A DNA stretch of 6,507 bases from positions 1 to 6,507 of the forward strand of contig CANBTK010000117.1 of assembly GCA_947372365.1 (NCBI GenBank), written 5' to 3'. This document shows positions 1 through 6,363 of this stretch, one piece after another. Under the pieces are notes generated by a model, which was given only the letters and a program-made list of their open reading frames with translations, searched no databases and was not told the origin of the DNA. Within the stretch, counting starts at the first letter, position 1. Each line of letters starts with the position of its first letter. The translations under genes were made by a program, and so were the position numbers. Source of the stretch: Flavipsychrobacter stenotrophus (GTDB lineage Bacteria; Bacteroidota; Bacteroidia; Chitinophagales; Chitinophagaceae).

Positions 1-495
1 GCCATTTGTGAGTCGTTTAATACAACAAACATATTACCGAAAAGCAATAACTACACGCACATACAGCCACGAACACCTTTCGCCGGTACTTATCAAAAAT
101 ACTATGCTGTTGCCAACAATAACGCAGAGCTGAAGAAGATATATACGGCCCTGAATATTGGCATTCCTCTTATTTTCGCAGGCAACTCAACGTTAAGTGG
201 CTCGGTACTGAATGGCAAAAACGGCACCACTTACCCTAACTTCCTCATTGATTTTGGCAACTTCCTGCTACAGGCTGTATACCAGCACACCGTTGCTTAT
301 AATGACAACAGCGAGATGAATATCGCCAGCTATGCAGCGGAATACCAGCAGGTAAAGGGTACAATAAAAGGCCCTAACGTAAGCGAATTCCAAACTCCTG
401 AAGGCATTTTGGCCAGCAACCTTATCGCAAAACACGTGGGCCTTACCAACCTTTCAGGCCTTGCTGCGGCTGCGGAAAACGTACAAACAAAGTAA
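1..495 (+). CDS. C-terminal 164 residues of an unrecognised protein (5' end outside window)
   Basis: Frame 1 is open from the first base to a TAA at 493-495 and gives 164 residues ending in ENVQTK. I do not recognise the family. The visible part is rich in Asn, Ala, Thr and Tyr and poor in charge clusters. It has a mildly hydrophobic stretch, NIGIPLIFAG, near residues 51-60, and a segment FLIDFGNFLLQAVYQHTVAY around 81-100 that could be a buried helix. There is no obvious membrane anchor or C-terminal secretion signal in this part. The composition would fit an exported or surface protein of Bacteroidota, but the N-terminus that would show a signal peptide is missing. It is followed by an inverted repeat beginning 12 bases after the stop and by a terminator 140 bases downstream. 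That this is coding is well supported by the long open frame and balanced composition; the function is unknown. Confidence 0.8.
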   Translation, partial: AICESFNTTNILPKSNNYTHIQPRTPFAGTYQKYYAVANNNAELKKIYTALNIGIPLIFAGNSTLSGSVLNGKNGTTYPNFLIDFGNFLLQAVYQHTVAYNDNSEMNIASYAAEYQQVKGTIKGPNVSEFQTPEGILASNLIAKHVGLTNLSGLAAAAENVQTK

Positions 496-507
496 TACCC
501 AACAGCC

Positions 508-585
508 TTAAAAATGTACACTCAACACCTCATGCCCGAATGGAGGCAACTTACCTAAGCGGCCTTCTTTTATGTACATTTTTAA
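508..585. repeat. 13-bp perfect inverted repeat with 52-base structured spacer
   Basis: The arm TTAAAAATGTACA at 508-520 is exactly reverse-complemented at 573-585. Each arm contains the self-complementary hexamer TGTACA. The 52-base spacer can fold an inner hairpin: CCTC at 528-531 pairs with GAGG at 543-546, AT at 532-533 pairs with AT at 540-541, and G542 is bulged. The element starts 12 bases after the stop of the upstream gene and ends 50 bases before the intrinsic terminator. It could be a structured 3' UTR, a small RNA, a miniature mobile element with 13-bp ends, or a pair of operator sites. I see no flanking target duplication. The repeat itself is seen directly; its role is open. Confidence 0.6.
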
Positions 586-635
586 TTTAGAAATGGCATC
601 ACCTAAAGTTCAATTAATACGCCATAGTAATACAC

Positions 636-667
636 AGGGTGCCCCGTACGGGCACCCTCATTTTTTT
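636..667 (+). terminator. Rho-independent terminator
   Basis: AGGGTGCCC at 636-644 pairs perfectly with GGGCACCCT at 650-658 across a five-base loop CGTAC. The 9-bp GC-rich stem is followed, after CA, by seven T residues at 661-667. This is a textbook intrinsic terminator for plus-strand transcription. It most likely ends the transcript of the gene finishing at 495, giving that mRNA a 3' UTR of about 170 bases. It also insulates the methyltransferase promoter downstream. Confidence 0.9.
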
Positions 668-806
668 CATGCAAAACAAGCCCGATAAAACTTCATTAGC
701 CAGCACAGAACTACCCCCACACATTTACGGTTGGTGCCATAACATACGTACTCCCATGCTGAAAAATACAAACTTTACAACCTTCAGCCCCAACCTGTGG
801 ATTTTG
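668..806. other. Intergenic spacer, nothing recognised
   Basis: Between the terminator and the promoter I find no open frame of useful length, no strong hairpin and no repeat. TTC at 783-785 sits about 21 bases before the -7 element, so it may act as a poor -33 box (Bacteroidota consensus TTG/TTTG). Confidence 0.5.
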
Positions 807-814
807 TAACTTTG
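807..814 (+). promoter_or_regulatory. Bacteroidota -7 promoter element of the methyltransferase gene
   Basis: TAACTTTG matches the Bacteroidota primary sigma factor -7 consensus TAnnTTTG in all fixed positions. The ATG at 821 begins six bases after its final G, so the predicted transcription start is at or within a few bases of the start codon. The mRNA would be leaderless or nearly so. The -33 box is weak (TTC at 783-785). The element also helps fix the gene start, because a GTG-initiated version starting at 797 would run across the promoter. Confidence 0.7.
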
Positions 815-820
815 AAAGCT

Positions 821-1564
821 ATGGCAACCTTCAAAGACAATTTTTCTAAGCAAAGTGATTTGTACGTAAAATACCGCCCGCACTACCCCACTGCCCTGTA
901 TGCCTACCTGGCTTCGCTAACTGGCGGCCACGGGCTCGCGTGGGACTGCGGAACGGGAAACGGGCAGGCAGCAACGGGCCTTGCCGCTTTTTACGATGAA
1001 GTAGTTGCAACTGACCCAAGCGGTGAGCAAATTAGAAATGCCCTACCCCACCAGAAAGTCAGCTATAAGGTTGAGAAAGCAGAGCGAACTTCCCTGGCTG
1101 GCCATTCGGTTGACCTTATAACGGTTGCTAATGCGCTTCATTGGTTCGATTTTGAAGCGTTTTATACCGAAGCAAGGCGTGTGTTAAAGCGTAGTGGCAT
1201 TATTGCAGCTTGGGCATATGCACTTCCGTCTATAATGCCTGAAATTGATAAAGCTGTTAAGTACCTGCATGACGTAACCCTAAATGAATACTGGCTACCT
1301 GAAAACAGGCTGGTAGAACAGGGTTACACAACTATACCTTTCCCGTTTGAGCAGATTGATACGCCCGCGTTCGCTTGCGAAAAAGTAATGTGCCGGGCCG
1401 ATTTCATTGGCTACCTCAACACATGGTCGGCTACTCAGCGTTTTATTGGAGAGAACGGTACCAACCCAACGGATAACCTATCGGAAGAACTAGAGGCACA
1501 CTGGGGCGATAATGAAGAAAAAATGGTGGCCTGGAAGCTGGTAATGAAGGCAGGGCGGGTTTAA
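821..1564 (+). CDS. Class I SAM-dependent methyltransferase (methyltransferase type 11 family)
   Basis: The 247-residue protein should transfer a methyl group from S-adenosylmethionine to an unidentified, probably small-molecule, acceptor in the cytoplasm. The SAM-binding Rossmann signature WDCGTGNGQ is at residues 41-49. The acidic residue ending strand beta2 is D65 in VVATD. The post-motif AERTSL is at 87-92, the strand-4 motif DLITVANALHWFD at 98-110, and the region RRVLKRSGIIAAW at 119-131. This arrangement and the length fit the soluble family that includes yeast Tmt1-like (trans-aconitate) methyltransferases. The C-terminal lid, with EYWLPENR, GYLNTWSATQR and the ending WKLVMKAGRV, matches what I remember of full-length Bacteroidota homologues, so the gene looks intact. 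I chose ATG 821 because homologues start at MATFKDNF-like sequences and a -7 promoter lies just upstream. It is probably monocistronic, between the terminator at 636-667 and a convergent gene. The acceptor cannot be told from sequence. Confidence 0.93.
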   Translation: MATFKDNFSKQSDLYVKYRPHYPTALYAYLASLTGGHGLAWDCGTGNGQAATGLAAFYDEVVATDPSGEQIRNALPHQKVSYKVEKAERTSLAGHSVDLITVANALHWFDFEAFYTEARRVLKRSGIIAAWAYALPSIMPEIDKAVKYLHDVTLNEYWLPENRLVEQGYTTIPFPFEQIDTPAFACEKVMCRADFIGYLNTWSATQRFIGENGTNPTDNLSEELEAHWGDNEEKMVAWKLVMKAGRV

Positions 1565-1633
1565 AGTACCCAGTTAAACCAAGCCATATAATGGTACCAA
1601 ATAGGCACTTAAATTGCACAGCCGCCACAGGGC

Positions 1634-2464
1634 CTAGGGGATCGGCACTTGATTTAATTCATCAATGCAATTTTTCAGGCTTTCCAGCCAACTTGGGTTT
1701 ATGGTTCTATCGCCCTCACTTTCGCTAAGGTGGTTTTTCAATATTGGCACAAATTCTTTACCAGCTATTTCAATAATGGCTTCGAATAAAAACTCTCCAT
1801 ACTCACCACCGAGCAGCTCACGCCTTATTATTTCTTTCACACGCATATCCTTTCGCCTGGCCAAGCCAAAAATTGCTTCATACCTCGTGTCCTGGTCCTT
1901 GTCATTCACCCTGGCCCATAATGCCTCGCGTATCTTCCGGTTGTTCCTATCAGTTTGATTCCCCAAGCCAAAGGTGGCCCAATCCCTCACATTGGTTACC
2001 TTATCTGACGACAGTTTGATTAGCGTATCAATTGCTTTGGGATTGTCAACGCGCAGTAAAGAGTCTACTAAACCTCTTTTCACCAGTTTATTATCTGTAT
2101 CTGCAAAACTGCATAGTTGCTCTATTTGTATTTGGCTTAGATTGTCATTGTTGTGCCCGATTGCTGAAAGCAAAAAATAGACTATTTCAGGATCTTCCTC
2201 AGTTTCTAATAGCTCGAAATAGCGAGTTATGCTCGCCCGGTAAAAGGGCCTTGGTAAACCTCCCAGCTGGGCCAGAATATCAATACCTATTTCTTTTGCA
2301 TTTTTATTATTGCTGTGTGTTAATTCAATAGCCCTATCAAAAACGTCTTTTGTGGGCCGTTTCCGCAGGATGCGAATATTGTCCCAGTATGTCCTGTCCG
2401 ACTTATTATTTAATAGCCGGAAGAACAATTTTTCGTCACTCCAGTCAGCCCTCGCCATCTTCAT
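1634..2464 (-). CDS. HEAT-repeat domain protein
   Basis: The 276-residue protein is almost entirely helical and has no signal peptide or membrane segment. Tandem HEAT-like helix pairs are visible, for example NAKEIGIDILAQLGG (about 55-69), the stretch around LVKRGLVDSLLRVDNPKAI (127-145), VTNVRDWATFGLGNQT (156-171), and DQDTRYEAIFGLARR (190-204). The last two carry the D..VR..A..GL pattern typical of the PBS-lyase/HEAT family. Such repeats form a curved solenoid that binds other proteins; no catalytic residues are expected. The function is unknown, and an adaptor or immunity-type role is only a guess. I place the start at ATG 2464, with ATG 2458 as an alternative. A TTG at 2482 would lie inside the -7 promoter element and upstream of the likely transcription start. 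The gene is convergent with the methyltransferase, with 69 bases between their stops, and shows no functional link to its neighbours. Confidence 0.88.
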   Translation of the reverse strand: MKMARADWSDEKLFFRLLNNKSDRTYWDNIRILRKRPTKDVFDRAIELTHSNNKNAKEIGIDILAQLGGLPRPFYRASITRYFELLETEEDPEIVYFLLSAIGHNNDNLSQIQIEQLCSFADTDNKLVKRGLVDSLLRVDNPKAIDTLIKLSSDKVTNVRDWATFGLGNQTDRNNRKIREALWARVNDKDQDTRYEAIFGLARRKDMRVKEIIRRELLGGEYGEFLFEAIIEIAGKEFVPILKNHLSESEGDRTINPSWLESLKNCIDELNQVPIP

Positions 2465-2479
2465 TGGTGTTGGTTCTCT

Positions 2480-2487
2480 CAAAATTA
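2480..2487 (-). promoter_or_regulatory. Bacteroidota -7 promoter element of the HEAT-repeat gene
   Basis: Read on the minus strand, this is TAATTTTG, a full match to TAnnTTTG. It lies 15 bases before ATG 2464, so the leader would be about 10-14 bases. No convincing -33 TTG is found at the expected spacing; the nearest upstream TTG triplets are about 9 and 24 bases from it. The element supports a start at 2464 or 2458 rather than at the TTG at 2482. Confidence 0.55.
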
Positions 2488-2525
2488 TGCCAAAAGCAAG
2501 TATTTATCACTCAATTGTTTTTTAG

Positions 2526-2801
2526 CCGATTTGCCAGAGTGCCCAACAATTTTATTATCAAGAGCGAAGGGATATAGATTATTTTAAAACGCTGCATATA
2601 ATTTCAATCTACGTTAATAATGTAACTAATGCACAAGGTTATGTAAGAGGCACCGCAGCGTACCCACCTAATTTTACTACTCGAAATAGCACATTTAACA
2701 GAGGTGAATTTCCAGCAAGGCGATACTTCTTTAGTCGTTATAAAAGTGCTGAAAGGATGACTGAATTTGGGTTTAACAGAATTGGCTATTACAGGTTTTA
2801 A
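2526..2801 (+). pseudogene. Stop-free frame without ATG, possible gene remnant
   Basis: One plus-strand frame stays open for 91 codons and ends with TAA at 2799-2801, 11 bases before the GH130 start. It contains no ATG until codon 78. Upstream it is closed by a TAG at 2523-2525, and 12 codons before that lies an in-frame ATG at 2487. The translation is rich in Arg, Tyr and Phe, with stretches such as RGEFPARRYFFSRYKSAER and FGFNRIGYYRF. These look more like a basic protein tail than random A/T-rich spacer. I do not recognise a family. It could be a decayed gene whose amber codon replaced a sense codon, the tail of a rearranged gene, or chance. The rest of the 2483-2812 gap holds the divergent promoter of the HEAT gene and no clear promoter for the GH130 gene; TGAATTTG at 2762-2769 is a one-mismatch -7 candidate. 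Confidence 0.25.
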
Positions 2802-2812
2802 TTCCAACAATA

Positions 2813-3844
2813 ATGCTAGAGGTCAAAAAAGAAGGTGTAATATTATTAAAAACGGGGTTTGATTTTGAGAATGAAGGTGTACTAAACCCTGCGGCAATAG
2901 CTGACGGCGAATTCATACACCTGTTTTACAGGGCCGTACGCAAAGGCAACTATTCAAGCATAGGCTATTGCAAGCTAAAAGGCCCGCTGGTAGTAGCTGA
3001 GCGCCATGATGCCCCTGTCCTGTCCCCCGAATTCCCATACGAATCACATGGCATAGAAGACCCGCGCATCGTTAAAATTGACGATTTGTTCTACCTCACT
3101 TATACAGCATACGATGGCGTTAACGCCCTTGGCGCACTAGCGGTTTCCAGCGACTTAATTGATTTTGAAAAGAAAGGCGTGATTGTACCACAGGTAAGCT
3201 ACAAAGAATTCTGCAAGTCAGTAGGGCCTATGTGCGCAATCAACGAAAAATACCTTCGGTATAATGAGAACGGCCAACTTACTGAGAAAGACGGAACCAA
3301 GGTACTCATCTGGGATAAGAACGTAATCTTCTTCCCGGGCCGGATAAACGGAAAAATGTATTTCCTGCATAGGATTAAACCCGACATCCAAATTGCGTCT
3401 GTGACTGAGTTATCTGAACTCACACCTGAATTTTGGGATAACTATCTCCAAAACTTCTCCGAAAACATTTTATTGACCGCAAAGTACGAACATGAAGTTA
3501 GCTACATAGGCGGTGGATGCCCCCCTATAAAAACGGATGCTGGCTGGCTGTTAATTTACCATGGGGTGCACGATACTATAGGCGGCTATATCTATTCGGC
3601 ATGTGCCGCATTATTAGACCTGGAAAACCCACAAAAAGAAATTGCGCGGCTACCCTATCCATTATTTCAGCCCGACCTTAAATGGGAGATGGTAGGGGAA
3701 GTGAATAATGTCTGCTTCCCTACAGGCACTATTACACATGACGATACATTATACATTTATTATGGTGCTGCGGATGAACAGGTAGCATGCGCGTCAATAA
3801 ACCTAAAATTATTATTAACCGAATTATTGATAAATAGGCTGTAA
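2813..3844 (+). CDS. GH130-family beta-mannoside phosphorylase or hydrolase-like protein
   Basis: The 343-residue protein has the repeated blade motifs of a five-bladed beta-propeller of the GH130 type. Visible signatures are LNPAAIADGEFIHLFYRA (24-41), GIEDPRIVKIDDLFYLTYTA (80-99), WDKNVIFFPGRINGKMYFLH (167-186), GGGCPPIKTDAGWLLIYHG (233-251) and FPTGTI...LYIYYGAAD (302-321). The Asp of EDPR (D83) corresponds to the family's proposed general acid. Known members phosphorolyse or hydrolyse beta-1,4- or beta-1,2-mannosides, releasing mannose 1-phosphate in the phosphorylases. R187 and H250 lie in blades where phosphorylases carry phosphate-binding residues, but I cannot decide between the two modes. 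There is no signal peptide, so it should be cytoplasmic. Length is normal for the family. Database entries for such proteins are often mislabelled 'pesticidal protein Cry7Aa'. The stop is one base before the next ATG, so the gene is operonic with the glycosyltransferase. ATG 2813 follows an A/T-rich leader without a Shine-Dalgarno sequence. Confidence 0.88.
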   Translation: MLEVKKEGVILLKTGFDFENEGVLNPAAIADGEFIHLFYRAVRKGNYSSIGYCKLKGPLVVAERHDAPVLSPEFPYESHGIEDPRIVKIDDLFYLTYTAYDGVNALGALAVSSDLIDFEKKGVIVPQVSYKEFCKSVGPMCAINEKYLRYNENGQLTEKDGTKVLIWDKNVIFFPGRINGKMYFLHRIKPDIQIASVTELSELTPEFWDNYLQNFSENILLTAKYEHEVSYIGGGCPPIKTDAGWLLIYHGVHDTIGGYIYSACAALLDLENPQKEIARLPYPLFQPDLKWEMVGEVNNVCFPTGTITHDDTLYIYYGAADEQVACASINLKLLLTELLINRL

Positions 3845-3845
3845 C

Positions 3846-6218
3846 ATGAATATTCAAGCTAACAATGTGGTAAAAAATAGTTCGTTAGGATCGTGGATAA
3901 AGGTTTCTGGCACGGACGGCATTCATGCAGAGGTTAACGGCCTAATGCCCGAAATTTTATTCATTACCACCTACCCTCCCAGGGAATGTGGCATAGCCAC
4001 CTATTCCAAGGATTTAATTGCCGCGCTGAATGATAAATTCAGCAATGCGTTTCAAATAAGTACCTGTGCTATAGAATCAGATACAGAACAATTTGCTTAC
4101 CCCGATAGCGTAAAATATACACTTAACACCGATGATGCCGCCGCATTTGGCCATATGGCCTATTGTATCAACCATGATGCCGCCATAAGGATTGTGCTGA
4201 TACAACATGAGTTTGGCCTTTTCAAGAATAACGAACAAAAATTCAGGGAGTTTTTAAATACCATCAGTAAGCCGGTAATGGTGGTATTCCATACCATACT
4301 ACCCACCCCCGGTAAACTGCTTCAAGCTAATGTGCAGCAAATAGCAGCAATAGCACAGTGCATTATCGTTATGACCCATTCGTCAGCAGATATTTTGGCA
4401 AAAGAATATAATATCCCCCCGGCAAAGATTGCCGTAATTCCGCATGGCACGCACCTGGTGCCGCACGCCAGCAAAGCCTTTTTGAAGCACAAATACCACC
4501 TGGCGGGAAGAAAAATACTGGCTACGTTCGGCTTGCTTAGTTCAGGGAAAAGTATTGAAACCACACTTGAAGCGTTACCGGCAATTATTGCGAACGACCC
4601 GTCCGTCCTGTTCCTTATTATAGGCAAGACACACCCATCCATTGTAAAAAATGAAGGCGAAGCATACCGGAATATGCTTATTGCCAAAACCGAAGCGTTA
4701 CAATTAACCAACAATGTCAGGTTTATCAACCAGTTCCTGCCGCTGAGCGATTTGCTAGAATACCTGCAGCTTACCGACATATACCTGTTTACGTCCAACG
4801 ACCCTCACCAGGCAGTAAGCGGCACGTTTTCGTACGCTTTGAGTTGCGGGTGCCCCATCATTTCGACACCTATACCCCATGCACGCGAAGTACTGGGCAA
4901 TGATACCGGGTTAATTATTGACTTTAACGCACCGGGGCAATTATCAGAAGCGGTTAACCAGTTGCTGGGAGACGAGCAGAAACGAAAAAATATGGTTTCG
5001 AACGGGCTGCACCGAATGGCCTCCACCGCATGGGAAAACGCAGCCATAGCGCATGCCTTGCTGTTTGAAAAAAACAGCATTATACCCATACACCTTAACT
5101 ACCGCCTGCCGGTAATTAACCTTAACCACCTTAAAAAAATGACGACAGGCTTCGGTATCATTCAGTTTGCACAACTGAACGAACCAGACCTGGCATCGGG
5201 CTACACGCTGGACGATAATGCCAGGGCAATGATTGTAATGTGCCAGCATTTTCAACAATATAAAGACCCTGAATCTCTGATATACATAGGCATCTACCTT
5301 TCCTTCATACAATATTGCCAGCAGGATGAAGGCGGATTTCTCAATTATGCAAATGAAAAGGAACACTTTACCGACCAGAATGACTATGCTAACCTTGCTG
5401 ACTCAAACGGCCGCGCTATATGGGCACTAGGCTATCTGATTTCGCTGGGTAGTATCATGCCGCCCGTATTTATAGAAGAGGCAAAACAGATTGTAGAAAA
5501 TGCCTTGCCCACACTCAACGAGATACACTCTACAAGGGCTATGGCATTTATTATAAAAGGCTTGTACTACTATAATTTAAAAAATGAAACGCATGCAGCA
5601 ACAGCCTTAATTACACTCATGGCCAACCGCCTTGTTCAGATGTACAGGCACGAGGCACGAGGAGATTGGCATTGGTTTGAAAGCTACCTTACCTACGGCA
5701 ATAGCCTGCTGCCAGAGGCTATGCTGTGTGCCTGGCTGGCTACCGGGGACGATGATTACCGGAATACCGCCAGATCATCTTTTGACTTCCTGCTTTCGAA
5801 AACATTCAGCGGCAACAAGTTAACTGCGATTTCGAACAGGTACTGGCTGATACGCGGAAATGAGCACCTGCATCAAAGCCCCGGTGGAGAGCAACCCATC
5901 GAAATTGCCTATACCATCCTGGCTCTGGAAAAATTCAAAGCAGTATTTGACGGTGATAAGTATACAGATAAGCTGAGGGTTGCGTTTAGCTGGTTTTTAG
6001 GCAACAACCATTTGCACCAGATAATATACAACCCCTGCACGGGTGGCTGCTACGATGGCCTGGAGGAATCGTATGTAAACCTGAACCAGGGGGCTGAATC
6101 AACCATCAGCTACCTGCTGGCACGGCTGGTATTAGAAAAAGCGGTGGCTACCCTAAAGAAGAAAGTGCCTGTAAAAGATGGTTCCATTTCCTTAAATGAG
6201 TCACCTGCATATACCTAG
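3846..6218 (+). CDS. GT4-like glycosyltransferase fused to an (alpha/alpha)6 toroid, six-hairpin glycosidase-like domain
   Basis: This 790-residue protein has two halves. Residues 34-405 form a GT-B glycosyltransferase. The N-terminal motif is ILFITTYPPRECGIATYSKDL (residues 37-57, with a Gly-rich donor loop), then IQHEFGLF (119-126), VIPHGTH (197-203), FGLLSSGKSIETTLEAL (228-244; K235 is the likely diphosphate contact) and VSGTFSYALSCGCPIISTP (324-342). The GT4 E-X7-E pair is replaced by Q322 and Y330, apparently a subfamily trait. Residues from about 415 to 765 are helical repeats with conserved patches GYTLDDNARA (452-461), DSNGRAIWALGY (519-530), GDWHWFESYLTYGNSLLPEA (606-625), PIEIAY (684-689) and NLNQGAESTISYLLA (745-759). 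These resemble catalytic-cleft patches of alpha/alpha-toroid glycosidases. There is no signal peptide or membrane segment. A 33-residue N-terminal extension precedes the GT domain; M34 (3945) is an alternative start, but ATG 3846, one base after the upstream stop, favours translational coupling. Donor and acceptor are unknown; given the GH130 partner, mannose is a guess. Confidence 0.87.
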   Translation: MNIQANNVVKNSSLGSWIKVSGTDGIHAEVNGLMPEILFITTYPPRECGIATYSKDLIAALNDKFSNAFQISTCAIESDTEQFAYPDSVKYTLNTDDAAAFGHMAYCINHDAAIRIVLIQHEFGLFKNNEQKFREFLNTISKPVMVVFHTILPTPGKLLQANVQQIAAIAQCIIVMTHSSADILAKEYNIPPAKIAVIPHGTHLVPHASKAFLKHKYHLAGRKILATFGLLSSGKSIETTLEALPAIIANDPSVLFLIIGKTHPSIVKNEGEAYRNMLIAKTEALQLTNNVRFINQFLPLSDLLEYLQLTDIYLFTSNDPHQAVSGTFSYALSCGCPIISTPIPHAREVLGNDTGLIIDFNAPGQLSEAVNQLLGDEQKRKNMVSNGLHRMASTAWENAAIAHALLFEKNSIIPIHLNYRLPVINLNHLKKMTTGFGIIQFAQLNEPDLASGYTLDDNARAMIVMCQHFQQYKDPESLIYIGIYLSFIQYCQQDEGGFLNYANEKEHFTDQNDYANLADSNGRAIWALGYLISLGSIMPPVFIEEAKQIVENALPTLNEIHSTRAMAFIIKGLYYYNLKNETHAATALITLMANRLVQMYRHEARGDWHWFESYLTYGNSLLPEAMLCAWLATGDDDYRNTARSSFDFLLSKTFSGNKLTAISNRYWLIRGNEHLHQSPGGEQPIEIAYTILALEKFKAVFDGDKYTDKLRVAFSWFLGNNHLHQIIYNPCTGGCYDGLEESYVNLNQGAESTISYLLARLVLEKAVATLKKKVPVKDGSISLNESPAYT

Positions 6219-6363
6219 TTTCTGAAGCGGGTACCGAATAGCAAGCGCCCATAATATTAGGCTGATAAGCAGCACTAACTTAGAAATTAAAATAGCCCTC
6301 GGTTTAAAGCATAAAACATATCCATTTTTTACATTCCATTCAATACTTAGCAAAACGCACAAA
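6219..6363. other. Intergenic spacer between the glycan operon and the OYE gene
   Basis: These 145 A/T-rich bases contain no open frame or clear terminator hairpin with a T-run. TAACTTAG at 6276-6283 is one mismatch from the -7 consensus and is the best promoter candidate for the gene at 6364, but it is about 80 bases upstream and has no -33 partner. Whether the next gene is read from the glycan operon or separately cannot be decided. Confidence 0.4.

Noticed and set aside
593..688. Small plus-strand ORF of 31 codons starting at ATG 593
   Set aside because: It runs straight through the stem and T-run of the intrinsic terminator and its translation is unremarkable, so it is very probably not a gene.
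797..820. Upstream GTG start for the methyltransferase adding eight residues
   Set aside because: The extra codons coincide with the TAACTTTG promoter element, and the family's N-terminus fits ATG 821.
1558..1580. Seven-base inverted repeat GGTTTAA/TTAAACC around the methyltransferase stop, considered as a terminator
   Set aside because: The stem is short and A/T-rich, the loop is nine bases and no T-run follows on either strand. It is too weak to call in the convergent gap.
1665..2525. Several plus-strand open frames opposite the HEAT-repeat gene
   Set aside because: Their translations are low-complexity Ser/Leu/Phe-rich antisense products, while the minus strand encodes a coherent repeat protein.
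2604..2810. Minus-strand 68-codon ORF divergent from the GH130 gene
   Set aside because: It has no recognisable motif and no promoter-like element ahead of it, and its start abuts the GH130 start codon. The plus-strand frame opposite looks more protein-like, though also unproven.
4322..5366. Long minus-strand open frames (up to 158 codons) inside the glycosyltransferase gene
   Set aside because: They lie antisense to strongly conserved GT-B motifs, and their Cys/Ile/Ser-rich composition is typical of antisense shadows.
6276..6283. TAACTTAG as promoter of the Old Yellow Enzyme gene
   Set aside because: It has one mismatch to the -7 consensus, no -33 box and an 80-base leader, so it is not strong enough to annotate as a promoter.
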